A stretch of DNA of 64,000 nt from Acidobacteriota bacterium (GTDB taxonomy: Bacteria > Acidobacteriota > Terriglobia > Bryobacterales > Bryobacteraceae): NCBI GenBank assembly GCA_025352795.1, contig JANXSF010000041.1, positions 124,001 to 188,000 of the forward strand. The letters are read 5' to 3'. The notes beneath the pieces are model-generated. The model did not search any database, had not been told where the DNA came from, and saw nothing but the letters and a program-made list of their open reading frames with translations. Of this stretch, positions 16,828 through 24,829 are shown one piece after another. A program made the translations under genes and the position numbers. The stretch's first letter is position 1; each line of letters opens with the position of its first letter.

Positions 16828-17874
16828 CTATTGTCCACGCAATTGCACTAAATCCCAAGCTTCTTCAGCCACGCGCCGGGCACTAACCGCAGTCATGCAG
16901 CGATGATCAATAGGGCATTCTCGCAACAGGCAAGGCGCGCATTCAACCGGTTCGCGAACAACTCGCGCCAGTTCACCGGTTGGACCTGTTGCCACATGAT
17001 CGGTTGCGCCAAACACTGCGATTACAGGCACTCCAAGCGCTGAGGCGATGTGCATTGCACCTGAATCATTGGTCAAAAATACCTTAGCTGCAGCGGCTAA
17101 TTGAACAAATTCCGCCAGTGATGTGGCACCGGCAAAATTGGTGGCTGGAAATCCGGCAGCTTCGATTTGCAGGGCGATTCCCTGGCAAAGGTCTCGTTCA
17201 TCATCAGAGCCGAAAACGCCCACCCCAGCATTCAGTTTGCCAGCCAATTCCACTGCAGCTTGGACAAAGCGTTCTGGCAACCATCGTTTGGCAGTCCCGT
17301 AAGCTGCACCTGGAGAAACGCCAATTAACGGTCTGGTCCAGCCTTGTGCTTTCAACTTGGCCAACCCTTCTGCACGAAGCCTTTCCATTCCAGGAAGCCT
17401 GATTTCATTCACTTCAGGGAGCTCTTGCAGAATGCCCGCGCGTCGCAACAGCTCCAAATAGTAATAGCGCTGATGATTGGGAATTTCACCAGTTTTGGGA
17501 ACCGCCACCGCGTGAGTCAACAAGAGACTGCGGCCATCACGGGCGTATCCAATGCGCACTGGAATTCGGGCCATGCGCACCAGTGCGGCGGCTTCAAAGG
17601 CGTTTTGAAAAAGAATGGCGGCGTCGAACTTTTGCTGACGAAGTTGGTACGCCAGACTGCGCTTAGCATCCAGTTCTTTCCAACCCTTGGCTGCGGTGTA
17701 AGGGATCAATTCGTCAATCAGTTCCTTACCGTACAGGCCCGCAACCCACGGGCGAGCCAGCACAGCAATGTGAGACTTGGGGTAGCGCGTGCGCAATGCA
17801 GCAAGGGCCGGGACGCACATTACGGCATCGCCCACCCAGTTGGTGGCACGCACCAGGATGCGGGAAAACTCCAT
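16828..17874 (-). CDS. waaF: lipopolysaccharide heptosyltransferase II-like (GT9)
   Basis: A 348-residue GT9 enzyme close to WaaF, which adds the second heptose to the LPS inner core. Typical stretches are RATNWVGDAVMCVPALAALR (7-26), GVSPGAAYGTAKRWLPERF (about 193-211), FLTNDSGAMHIASALGVPV (about 265-283) and the Cys-rich tail ECAPCLLRECPIDHRCM. That tail is characteristic of heptosyltransferase II annotations. It is first in the operon with the nucleotidyltransferase-like, GT9 and ICMT-like genes. Its ATG shares CATG at 17872-17875 with the oppositely directed dioxygenase start. Confidence 0.9.
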   Translation of the reverse strand: MEFSRILVRATNWVGDAVMCVPALAALRTRYPKSHIAVLARPWVAGLYGKELIDELIPYTAAKGWKELDAKRSLAYQLRQQKFDAAILFQNAFEAAALVRMARIPVRIGYARDGRSLLLTHAVAVPKTGEIPNHQRYYYLELLRRAGILQELPEVNEIRLPGMERLRAEGLAKLKAQGWTRPLIGVSPGAAYGTAKRWLPERFVQAAVELAGKLNAGVGVFGSDDERDLCQGIALQIEAAGFPATNFAGATSLAEFVQLAAAAKVFLTNDSGAMHIASALGVPVIAVFGATDHVATGPTGELARVVREPVECAPCLLRECPIDHRCMTAVSARRVAEEAWDLVQLRGQ

Positions 17875-18652
17875 GCTGTATACTTTTAACGTGACGGAAA
17901 CGGACCGCCAATTACTCCAAGATCAAGGGTACCTTATCTTGCGCGGATTGATTCAGCCCGCATTCCTTGCTGAGCTAAGGGAACGAACGGAAGAACTGCT
18001 CGCAATAGAAGGTTCCAACGCTGGATCTGAATTCAAAAAAGAACCGGGCGCCATTCGGCTGGCAAATCTGGTGGACAAGGGCGAAGTATTTGAACGAGTG
18101 GTCTCTCATCCCGTTGTACTGGATGCCATGGCTGCCTTGCTGGGTCAGAACTTTAAGCTGAGTAGCTTAAATTACCGCTCTACGAATCCGCACTCTACAG
18201 AAGCCCAACCGCTGCATTCCGATACTGGTGCGATTGCCGACGAACATGGTTACTGGGTGGCAAATTCTGTTTGGTTGCTGGATGATTTTACGGCGGACAA
18301 CGGGGCCACACGGTTTGTTGCCGGTACGCACAAGTTGGCTCAATTGCCTGAAAATCCGCAAAAACCGCATGTTGATGAACAACTATTGATCGGTAAGGCG
18401 GGGGATGTAGCCATTATGAATGCCCACATGTGGCATGGAGGAACGGCCAACCGCACAGCCTTTCCTCGTAGAGCATTGCACGGCTTTTACACGCGCTTCG
18501 ATAAGCCGCAGCAGCAGTATCAAAAACAACTTTTACGAGCGGAAACTATCGTCAGACTTTCCCCTGAGTTGCGCAAGATTTTAGCGCTGGATGACCCTTT
18601 GAACGACACTCTGAGTTCCGCACAAACCGGCATGAGTGGCTTTCTTAAGTAG
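17873..18652 (+). CDS. phytanoyl-CoA dioxygenase (PhyH) family protein
   Basis: A 259-residue Fe(II)/2-oxoglutarate-dependent dioxygenase-like protein. The metal-binding histidine and acid are readable in LHSDTGAI (HxD) and the distal histidine in NAHMWHGGTAN, followed by the 2-oxoglutarate arginine region (PRRALHGFYTRF). The substrate is unknown; family members hydroxylate acyl-CoAs and small metabolites. The ATG at 17873 has a weak GGGA 8 bases upstream. A GTG at 17891, six codons in, is a strong alternative because a TATACT element sits just before it. The gene ends 8 bases inside the convergent hydroxyacyl-CoA dehydrogenase gene. Confidence 0.83.
   Translation: MLYTFNVTETDRQLLQDQGYLILRGLIQPAFLAELRERTEELLAIEGSNAGSEFKKEPGAIRLANLVDKGEVFERVVSHPVVLDAMAALLGQNFKLSSLNYRSTNPHSTEAQPLHSDTGAIADEHGYWVANSVWLLDDFTADNGATRFVAGTHKLAQLPENPQKPHVDEQLLIGKAGDVAIMNAHMWHGGTANRTAFPRRALHGFYTRFDKPQQQYQKQLLRAETIVRLSPELRKILALDDPLNDTLSSAQTGMSGFLK
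17879..17884 (+). promoter_or_regulatory. -10-like TATACT ahead of the alternative dioxygenase start
   Basis: TATACT lies 6 bases before the GTG at 17891. A transcript from it would start at or next to that GTG and be leaderless. No convincing -35 hexamer is seen 16-18 bases upstream, so the site is tentative. Confidence 0.25.
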
Positions 18653-19586
18653 CCTTGCCCCACTGCAGTACTTGCAAAATAAATTGATCACGACGGGCTT
18701 TCACTGCGTCGGCACTTTTCACGGACCAATCGTAAAATCCCTTGCCAGTTTTCACGCCTAAGTTTCCTTGGGCAACCAAATCGTGCAGCATTTGTGGTGC
18801 GCGCTTTTCACTATTCAGGTCAGTGGCTACGTAATCTACAATGCTCTTGGACATGTCTAAGCCCACCATATCCTGATGCTCAAAAATCCCGTACATGGGG
18901 AGGCGCAGGCCAAAGCCGGTACGGGCCGCCAAATCGACATCCTCCACACTGGCAATGCCTTCCTGAACAATGTGGATGGCCTCGCGGACAAGGGCCATTT
19001 GCAGGCGGTTGCCCAGTTGCCCTGGCGTATCGCGTTTGACGATCACAGGAACTTTACCGCAAAGAATGAGTAGCTGTCGCACCTCTTCGGCAATGGCTGG
19101 ATCTGTGTTTGCACCACGGACAATTTCCACCAGCGGCATGAGATGTGGTGGATTCCAGAAGTGCGTGGTCATGGCGCGTTCCTGATGTTGGCATTTTGAG
19201 GCGATGGCCGTAATGCTGAGCCCTGAAGTGTTTGTAGCTAGAACAGTTGTGGGCTTTGAAATCGTATCTAAGCGGGCGAACAAGTCTTGTTTGAACGCCA
19301 TATTTTCCGGAGCCGATTCAACTACCAGATCGACGTTGGGAATCAGAGAATCGAAATCATCGGAAATGGCCAGCAGGTTTTTCGCCTTCTGGGCTCGGAC
19401 GGGATCAAGAAGGCCGTGGGATTCCAGAAGTTCCAGTTGGGCAATAGCTTTTTTAAGTCCTTCGGCTGCGCTTTTAGCAGTGCGGCTCAGGATGGTGGTT
19501 TGCACTCCACCGTAAGCCAAAGTTCCGGCGATTCCTGGGCCCATCATGCCAGTGCCAATGACTGCTGCGGATTGGAATCGGCTCAT
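18645..19586 (-). CDS. 3-hydroxyacyl-CoA dehydrogenase
   Basis: A 313-residue NAD-dependent dehydrogenase of the HAD family, oxidising 3-hydroxyacyl-CoA to 3-ketoacyl-CoA. The Rossmann motif VIGTGMMGPGIA lies at residues 9-20, the LVVESAPENMAFKQ strand near 88, the catalytic histidine in THFWNPPHLMPLVE and the C-terminal domain in KTGKGFYDW. At 313 residues it is a stand-alone enzyme without the hydratase part of FadB-type fusions. Its start overlaps the stop of the cupin gene by one base, so it is the third gene of the MFS-cupin-dehydrogenase operon. It may act on a sugar-acid or hydroxy acid rather than in beta-oxidation. Confidence 0.88.
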   Translation of the reverse strand: MSRFQSAAVIGTGMMGPGIAGTLAYGGVQTTILSRTAKSAAEGLKKAIAQLELLESHGLLDPVRAQKAKNLLAISDDFDSLIPNVDLVVESAPENMAFKQDLFARLDTISKPTTVLATNTSGLSITAIASKCQHQERAMTTHFWNPPHLMPLVEIVRGANTDPAIAEEVRQLLILCGKVPVIVKRDTPGQLGNRLQMALVREAIHIVQEGIASVEDVDLAARTGFGLRLPMYGIFEHQDMVGLDMSKSIVDYVATDLNSEKRAPQMLHDLVAQGNLGVKTGKGFYDWSVKSADAVKARRDQFILQVLQWGKAT

Positions 19587-19945
19587 TATTTCAGCTCAAT
19601 GGTCAGCGTGCGATAAGGCTTTGTGCCAAGGTTGGTCAACACTGGAGCGTCCTCACCTTTGTCGTGCCAGATCACCTCACCGGGCTTTCGAGTGCGAACC
19701 GTTTTTTCGCCCGTGGCGGAATCCTTACGCTCATATTTGCAATCGTCGAGGAACACAATTACCTGATCGGTAGGGCGGATATACCGTTCCCGAGGTGCTC
19801 CGGGGTTGTAGGTAACTTCAGAGATTTTCACCTTTGTATTTTCCAGCTTGAGGGATGTGGGCGGTGGCGCCCAGCCCATCATGCGCATGGAAAGAATGGT
19901 GCCGATGCAACTGGCGAATGCTGTGAGTAGAATCAGTTTATTCAT
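19586..19945 (-). CDS. small exported cupin-like protein
   Basis: A 119-residue protein with an N-terminal signal or anchor (MNKLILLTAFASCIGTILS) and a short beta-barrel resembling cupin domains: FLDDCKYERKDSATGEKTV, RKPGEVIWHDKGEDAPVLTN, then KPYRTLTIELK. A typical metal set of three histidines is not complete here (one His in WHDKGE), so enzymatic activity is uncertain. ATG 19945 overlaps the stop of the MFS gene in an ATGA, which settles the start and shows cotranscription. Function is unknown; a ligand-binding companion of the transporter is one possibility. Confidence 0.7.
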   Translation of the reverse strand: MNKLILLTAFASCIGTILSMRMMGWAPPPTSLKLENTKVKISEVTYNPGAPRERYIRPTDQVIVFLDDCKYERKDSATGEKTVRTRKPGEVIWHDKGEDAPVLTNLGTKPYRTLTIELK

Positions 19946-21210
19946 GCGTCTTGTACCTTGGGTGCGTATTTTCGTTGAACCATAAAAATGTAGGCGGTGA
20001 TGCCAGCCACCAGGAAAAGCCAGATGGCTATCATGGGTGCGTTGTAGTTGCCGCTGACTTTGATCAAATATCCGGTGAAGGCTGAAGCGATGGCACCGGC
20101 TATGTTTGAAGCAAAGTTTTGAACGCCGGCAATACGTCCAGCGGCCGCTCCAGGAATCAGCAATTGGGTCAATGCCCAGTAATTTGCAGTGGCCAGGCCC
20201 AACCCCGATAACGAGAAGATAAAAATGTAGGCCGACATTTCTGGCGAGGTAGCTACAATGCCGAATATTTCTGTGGACGCTATGATCAAACCAGCCAGGG
20301 TGAAGCCCTTGCGGACTCGGAGTGGATCCCATCCCTGATCGATCAATTTGTCAGCAGCGAATCCCGCCAAAATCGCCACCGTAGCCATGCCAGAAAAACT
20401 GAAGAACGTATAGCTACCCATTTTTTCCAAGGAAAAATTGCGATATTCCCTGAAGTAGGAAGGCAGCCAGGTCATGCAGAAGAAGACGAAATAATTATAT
20501 GCGAAGGTACCGATGATGACTCCATAAATAAGCGGCGTCTTCCATACCTGACGAAAGGCCATGGCGGGCTTACCGCTACGCACCAGCGCGGCGGATTCCA
20601 ATTGTTTGTCGTCATTCTTGACCATGAACATCCAGGGGATCAGCCAAAGCAAGCTGCCAAAACCGAGGATCAGAAACATTTGTTGCCAGCCAAAATCCTT
20701 TGCCAGATAAGCAGCCAGGGGCACCCCGATGGCAGGGCCGTATTTGGTTCCAGCCATGTAGATGCCAACCGCCAAGCCCCGTTGTCGCTCGGCGACATTG
20801 AAGCGAATCCAACGCATGCTGGCGGGCGTTACCAGCGATTCTCCAACGCCAAGCATCATGCGCAATCCGATGATTTGCCATGCGGTGGAAACGAAACTTG
20901 TAGCGGCGGACATCAAGCTCCAAAAGAAGAATGCAATGGCGTAAGGATACTTCACACCATAGCGGTCTACCAAAAAACCTGCTGGGATTTGAAGCAATGC
21001 ATAGGACCAGAAAAAGGAGGAGGTGAGCAACCCTTTTTGGAAATCGTCCAGGTTGAATTGCTTTTTGAAATCGGGAAGGGCAACCGCTACGGAAAGATTG
21101 GCACGGTCAATATAGGCGATGATCATACCCAAACTCAACAGACAAACAACGCTCCAGCGACGTGCCGGCGTGATGTGATCATAGGCAGTTGTAGTGTCTT
21201 TTGTGGACAA
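19942..21210 (-). CDS. MFS transporter, anion:cation symporter (ACS)-like
   Basis: A 422-residue major facilitator with twelve predicted membrane segments. The signature after TM2, GFLVDRYGVKYP, and the motif RMMLGVGESLVTPASMRW in the TM4-5 region are typical of the ACS family (hexuronate, glucarate and phthalate transporters). The loop DRANLSVAVALPDFKKQF at the TM1 exit fits the same group. A sugar-acid or organic anion substrate is likely. It is first in a minus-strand operon with the cupin and hydroxyacyl-CoA dehydrogenase genes and diverges from the GMC dehydrogenase operon across 93 bases, so both units could be controlled from that gap. Confidence 0.88.
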   Translation of the reverse strand: MSTKDTTTAYDHITPARRWSVVCLLSLGMIIAYIDRANLSVAVALPDFKKQFNLDDFQKGLLTSSFFWSYALLQIPAGFLVDRYGVKYPYAIAFFFWSLMSAATSFVSTAWQIIGLRMMLGVGESLVTPASMRWIRFNVAERQRGLAVGIYMAGTKYGPAIGVPLAAYLAKDFGWQQMFLILGFGSLLWLIPWMFMVKNDDKQLESAALVRSGKPAMAFRQVWKTPLIYGVIIGTFAYNYFVFFCMTWLPSYFREYRNFSLEKMGSYTFFSFSGMATVAILAGFAADKLIDQGWDPLRVRKGFTLAGLIIASTEIFGIVATSPEMSAYIFIFSLSGLGLATANYWALTQLLIPGAAAGRIAGVQNFASNIAGAIASAFTGYLIKVSGNYNAPMIAIWLFLVAGITAYIFMVQRKYAPKVQDA

Positions 21211-21303
21211 GTAGACAAGGTATCACACTCATGCGGATACCTTTGCGGTTGTAAGTGGAACGGTGAACGACAATGGTTCAATAAATTGCTAAACTCTACG
21301 AAT

Positions 21304-21840
21304 ATGCCCCCGCAAACATCCTCAAGGCGCCAGCACCTTGTGCAAATCGGTATGGCAATTCCTTTCAGTCTTCTGCCGATCACCGGTCAAACAAAGTTCG
21401 CATTATTGGACCCTGCTACCGCTGCTGAAATTGAGGCGCTAGCGGCGCAAATCATTCCCTCCGATGATTCCCCTGGTGCCAAAGAAGCAGGAGTGATTTT
21501 TTTCATCGACGCTGCTTTATTCGGTTTTGACAAAGAAAAGCAGGCCATCTATAAAACTGGCATGGCCGATACGCAGCAGAGGCGCAAGCAGCTTTTTCCG
21601 ACCTCGCAATCCATTGCCAGCCTGAGTAATGTGCATTGCCAAAAATTAGTGGCCAGCATTGAATCAACTGATTTTTTTAACACATTGCGCGAACACACCG
21701 TGATGGGATTTCTGGGAGATCCATCGTACGGTGGTAACAAAGGCAAGGTCGGTTGGAAGTTGATTGGGCTGGAAGACGCGCATCACTTTTCGCCACCCTT
21801 CGGATTCTACGATTCCCCAGAAGGCAGCGGCAATGCCTAG
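21304..21840 (+). CDS. gluconate 2-dehydrogenase subunit 3 family protein
   Basis: A 178-residue protein of the small subunit family of membrane sugar dehydrogenases. The N-terminus (SSRRQHLVQIGMAIPFSLLP) has a twin-arginine-like signal, which would carry the folded large subunit along. The body contains AAEIEALAAQIIPSDDSPGAKEAG (cited in part) and the tail GDPSYGGNKGKVGWKLIG, both typical of the family. Its stop lies 8 bases inside the following GMC oxidoreductase gene. The ATG at 21304 is used because the longer open frame runs antisense through the transporter gene. No cytochrome c subunit is adjacent, so the electron acceptor is unknown. Confidence 0.85.
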   Translation: MPPQTSSRRQHLVQIGMAIPFSLLPITGQTKFALLDPATAAEIEALAAQIIPSDDSPGAKEAGVIFFIDAALFGFDKEKQAIYKTGMADTQQRRKQLFPTSQSIASLSNVHCQKLVASIESTDFFNTLREHTVMGFLGDPSYGGNKGKVGWKLIGLEDAHHFSPPFGFYDSPEGSGNA

Positions 21841-23485
21841 CGTCCAATTTCGTTCGTCCGACGAAGTGGACTTTGTAGTGATCGGTTCCGGTGCGGCAGG
21901 TGGAGTGATGGCCAAGGAATTATCCACTGCCGGATTCCGCGTGGTGGTTTTAGAACAGGGTCCATACCTTAAGGAAAAGGATTTCACTCACGACGAGATC
22001 AAGTTTATGCGTCAGGGATACCTGACCAACAATCATAAAAAGCAGCCAAATACGTTTCGCAAATTGGCGAACGAGCCCGCTGTTCTGCAGCCTGCCGTTG
22101 GTTATGGCAGACAGGTGGGCGGTGGTACAGTCCACTTCACTGCGAACTATTGGCGATTTCATGAAGTGGATTTCGAAGAGCGAACTCGCTGGGGTGGAAT
22201 TGAGGGAACGTCCATCGCGGACTGGCCGCTGAAGTATACAGAACTGGAGCCTTACTACACAAAGGCTGAACAGGAGATTGGCATTTCAGGACTGGCAGGT
22301 GCCAACCCATTTGACCCGTGGAGGTCCAAACCCTATCCGTTGCCGCCGATGCCGGTTAAATCTTCCGGTGTACTTTTTGATCGAGGGGCCAAGAAATTAG
22401 GATTGCATCCGGCGCCAGCACCTGTGGCAATTCTGTCTCAGCCATATAAGGGTCGTGGAGCTTGTATGCACTGCGGATTCTGCGAGCACTTTGGTTGTGA
22501 AGTGCGGGCAAAATCAAGCACCCTTGCATCTGTGATTCCGGTTGCGGAAAGAACGGGACGTTGTGAAATTCGCGCCAATTCCTATGTGCGGAGTATTGAA
22601 GTAAACAACAGCGGTCGCGTTAATAGCGTGATTTATTTCGACGGCACTGGCAAGGAAATTCGTCAGAAGGCCAAGGCGGTTGTGCTCTGCGCAAATGGTG
22701 CGGAGACACCGCGCTTATTGCTGCTATCGAAATCGAAACGGTTCCCTAATGGCCTGGCCAACAACAATGGAATGGTGGGTAGAAATTTGATGGTGGATAC
22801 CGGCCTGCTGGCCATGGGTCTATTCGACAAACAATTGAACGATTACAAAAGCATTCAGGTGACTCGCCTTTTGCACGATTTCTACCACTCCGATTCGAAG
22901 CGCGGCTTTTTTGGTGGCGGTGGAATTGACGCTCGCTTTGATTGGTACCCGATCAGCTTTCCACTGGAAGGCATGCCCAAAGATGTACCGCGTTGGGGCA
23001 GCGATTTTAAGAAGCAGCTAGCCGAGTACTTCACGCGCACCATGTCGTTGTGCAGTCATACAACCTGCCTGCCTGTTGCGTCTAACACGATTGACCTTGA
23101 TGACGTGGTGAAAGATGCCTGGGGTCTGCCGGCAACGCGTATGACCTTCCGCAACCATCCCGACGATTTAAAGACTTTGAAATTTTTATTGGATCGTCAA
23201 GTAGAGATTTTGGAAGCGGCTGGGGCAAAGAAAACCTGGACAGACACTGTTGAAGAAGTGGCCTTTTCAGTTCATCTGATGGGCACTTGCCGGATGGGTA
23301 CGGACTCAAAAACGTCAGTGGTGAATGCTGATAATCGGGCGCACGAAGTACCGAACTTGTTCGTTGTGGATGGAAGCAGTCTGGTGACATCCGGGCGTCA
23401 GCAACCAACGGCGACTATTCAGGCGTTAGCCTACCGTGCCGGGGAACGCATCGCAATGATGGCGAAACGTGGCGAGTTGCGCTGA
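21833..23485 (+). CDS. GMC family FAD-dependent oxidoreductase (sugar/alcohol dehydrogenase large subunit)
   Basis: A 550-residue flavoprotein. The FAD motif FVVIGSGAAGGVMAKEL is at about residues 14-30, and the GMC segment AVGYGRQVGGGTVHFTANYW follows. A Cys-rich patch, CMHCGFCEHFGCEVRAKSS, lies in the middle, and the C-terminal substrate domain has HLMGTCRMG with its histidine and VVDGSSLVTSGRQQPTAT. Together with the upstream subunit 3 it forms a gluconate/glucoside-3-dehydrogenase type pair, probably periplasmic via the Tat route of the small subunit. ATG 21833 overlaps the previous stop. Substrate unknown; sugar or sugar-acid oxidation is the best guess. Confidence 0.88.
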   Translation: MPSVQFRSSDEVDFVVIGSGAAGGVMAKELSTAGFRVVVLEQGPYLKEKDFTHDEIKFMRQGYLTNNHKKQPNTFRKLANEPAVLQPAVGYGRQVGGGTVHFTANYWRFHEVDFEERTRWGGIEGTSIADWPLKYTELEPYYTKAEQEIGISGLAGANPFDPWRSKPYPLPPMPVKSSGVLFDRGAKKLGLHPAPAPVAILSQPYKGRGACMHCGFCEHFGCEVRAKSSTLASVIPVAERTGRCEIRANSYVRSIEVNNSGRVNSVIYFDGTGKEIRQKAKAVVLCANGAETPRLLLLSKSKRFPNGLANNNGMVGRNLMVDTGLLAMGLFDKQLNDYKSIQVTRLLHDFYHSDSKRGFFGGGGIDARFDWYPISFPLEGMPKDVPRWGSDFKKQLAEYFTRTMSLCSHTTCLPVASNTIDLDDVVKDAWGLPATRMTFRNHPDDLKTLKFLLDRQVEILEAAGAKKTWTDTVEEVAFSVHLMGTCRMGTDSKTSVVNADNRAHEVPNLFVVDGSSLVTSGRQQPTATIQALAYRAGERIAMMAKRGELR

Positions 23486-24787
23486 CTACTTCGCCTTCAC
23501 CTTGGCCGCAGCTTCAGCCGTTAATCGCTTCATCAATTCAATGGTGGCAGGTGGTGCTTCAAATTCGGCTTCTTCCAATGGGTTGCGCCCAAAGCGATCC
23601 TTCACCGTAAAATCGGCACCCTTATCCGCCAGGTAAGTAATGATGTCAGCGGCACCAGATCGCGTGGCGTTGTGCAGCGGGCTGCCACCGCCTTTGCGTT
23701 CCTCATTCACATTGCCACCATATTCTTCCACCATCATTTTCACGGCATCCAGTTTGCGGCTACCCACAGTGAGCATCACTGGCCCCACACCTTCCGGGTT
23801 CAAAGCTTTCGGGTCTGCGCCCAGCGTGATCAGAGCACGCATCATTTCCATGTTACCGGTTTCACAGGCCGTCAAAAACGGAGTCAAGCCGGAGTTGCGA
23901 AAGGCACCTTGAGGTCCGGTAAGTTTTTCGGTGCGCGCGTTAAGATCGGCACCATGAGCAATCAGATCCTTCACTAATGCGAGCTTGCCTTGGCGGACAG
24001 CTTCATGCAGAGGACTGCCTCCATTCTTATCCCGGGAATTAGCGTCGGCACCTTTGTTCAACATCAGGCTGGCAACTTCCTCTTTACCTCCGTTCAGTGC
24101 AATTAGAAACGCTGAACTACCGTCGGGCGCCTTATACTTGGGGTCCGCATCGCGATCCAGTAACATTTTCACCATCTTGATGTCACCTTTCTGCGCGGCC
24201 ATCAGCAATGCGTTATAACCGCTCTTGGACTTTGCATTCACCGGAGCACCAAGACTGATCAACAGGCTGGCAATGTCATTCTTGCCATCGGCGATGGCCC
24301 ACATTAACGCCGATTGTCCCATGCGAGTTTCGGCAACGTCCGCTTTGGCACCGCGGTCCAGCAACATTTTAACCAGTTCAAGATTCCCGGAATTTACGGC
24401 ACCCATTAATGGTGTATCGCCACTCCAACGGGGGCGATTCGGATCGGCGTTGGCGTCCAGCAGTGCTTTGGAAATGGGAAGATTGCCCAACGAAGCGGAC
24501 AGGGAAAGCGGCGTTTCTCCATTTTCATCGGCAGCGTTCACATTGGCACCGGCGCGAATCAGAGAAGCGACAATTTCACTATCTTCGCGATTCACGGCCC
24601 AAGCTAATGGCGTCGAACCATCGGGCCGGGCGGTGTTGACGTTTTCACCTTTTTTGAGCAACGCCAACACTGCTTTCTGATCGCGACCTTGCACGGCCTC
24701 AATCAGTCGGGATTCCGCCCCTTGCGCACTGCGAATTATCACTAATATCGTTAGTACTAACGTAGTGTAGAACTTCATACTCATCAT
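23486..24787 (-). CDS. exported ankyrin-repeat protein
   Basis: A 433-residue protein with a signal peptide (cleavage near SAQGAE) and about eleven consecutive ankyrin repeats filling the rest, recognisable as GSTPLAWAVNREDSEIVASL, GETPLSLSASLGNLPISKAL and so on. Ankyrin arrays bind proteins and the export signal suggests a periplasmic scaffold. Three ATG codons lie close together (24787, 24784, 24778); I give the longest. Its stop directly follows that of the convergent GMC gene. It diverges from the cytochrome/DUF1592 gene with 42 bases between the start codons, a neighbour arrangement that suggests common control. Confidence 0.85.
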   Translation of the reverse strand: MMSMKFYTTLVLTILVIIRSAQGAESRLIEAVQGRDQKAVLALLKKGENVNTARPDGSTPLAWAVNREDSEIVASLIRAGANVNAADENGETPLSLSASLGNLPISKALLDANADPNRPRWSGDTPLMGAVNSGNLELVKMLLDRGAKADVAETRMGQSALMWAIADGKNDIASLLISLGAPVNAKSKSGYNALLMAAQKGDIKMVKMLLDRDADPKYKAPDGSSAFLIALNGGKEEVASLMLNKGADANSRDKNGGSPLHEAVRQGKLALVKDLIAHGADLNARTEKLTGPQGAFRNSGLTPFLTACETGNMEMMRALITLGADPKALNPEGVGPVMLTVGSRKLDAVKMMVEEYGGNVNEERKGGGSPLHNATRSGAADIITYLADKGADFTVKDRFGRNPLEEAEFEAPPATIELMKRLTAEAAAKVKAK

Positions 24788-24829
24788 GATATGCTAGCTT
24801 CAGTGCACCTGAATAGTTGGTCAGTATTA

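Noticed and set aside
19945-20332. Extension of the cupin gene to 20332
   Set aside because: The extra residues are out of frame with, and inside, the transporter gene; the ATGA overlap at 19942-19945 defines the start.
20602-21303. N-terminal extension of the gluconate dehydrogenase subunit 3 frame
   Set aside because: It runs antisense through the MFS transporter and precedes the real signal peptide; the ATG at 21304 fits the family.
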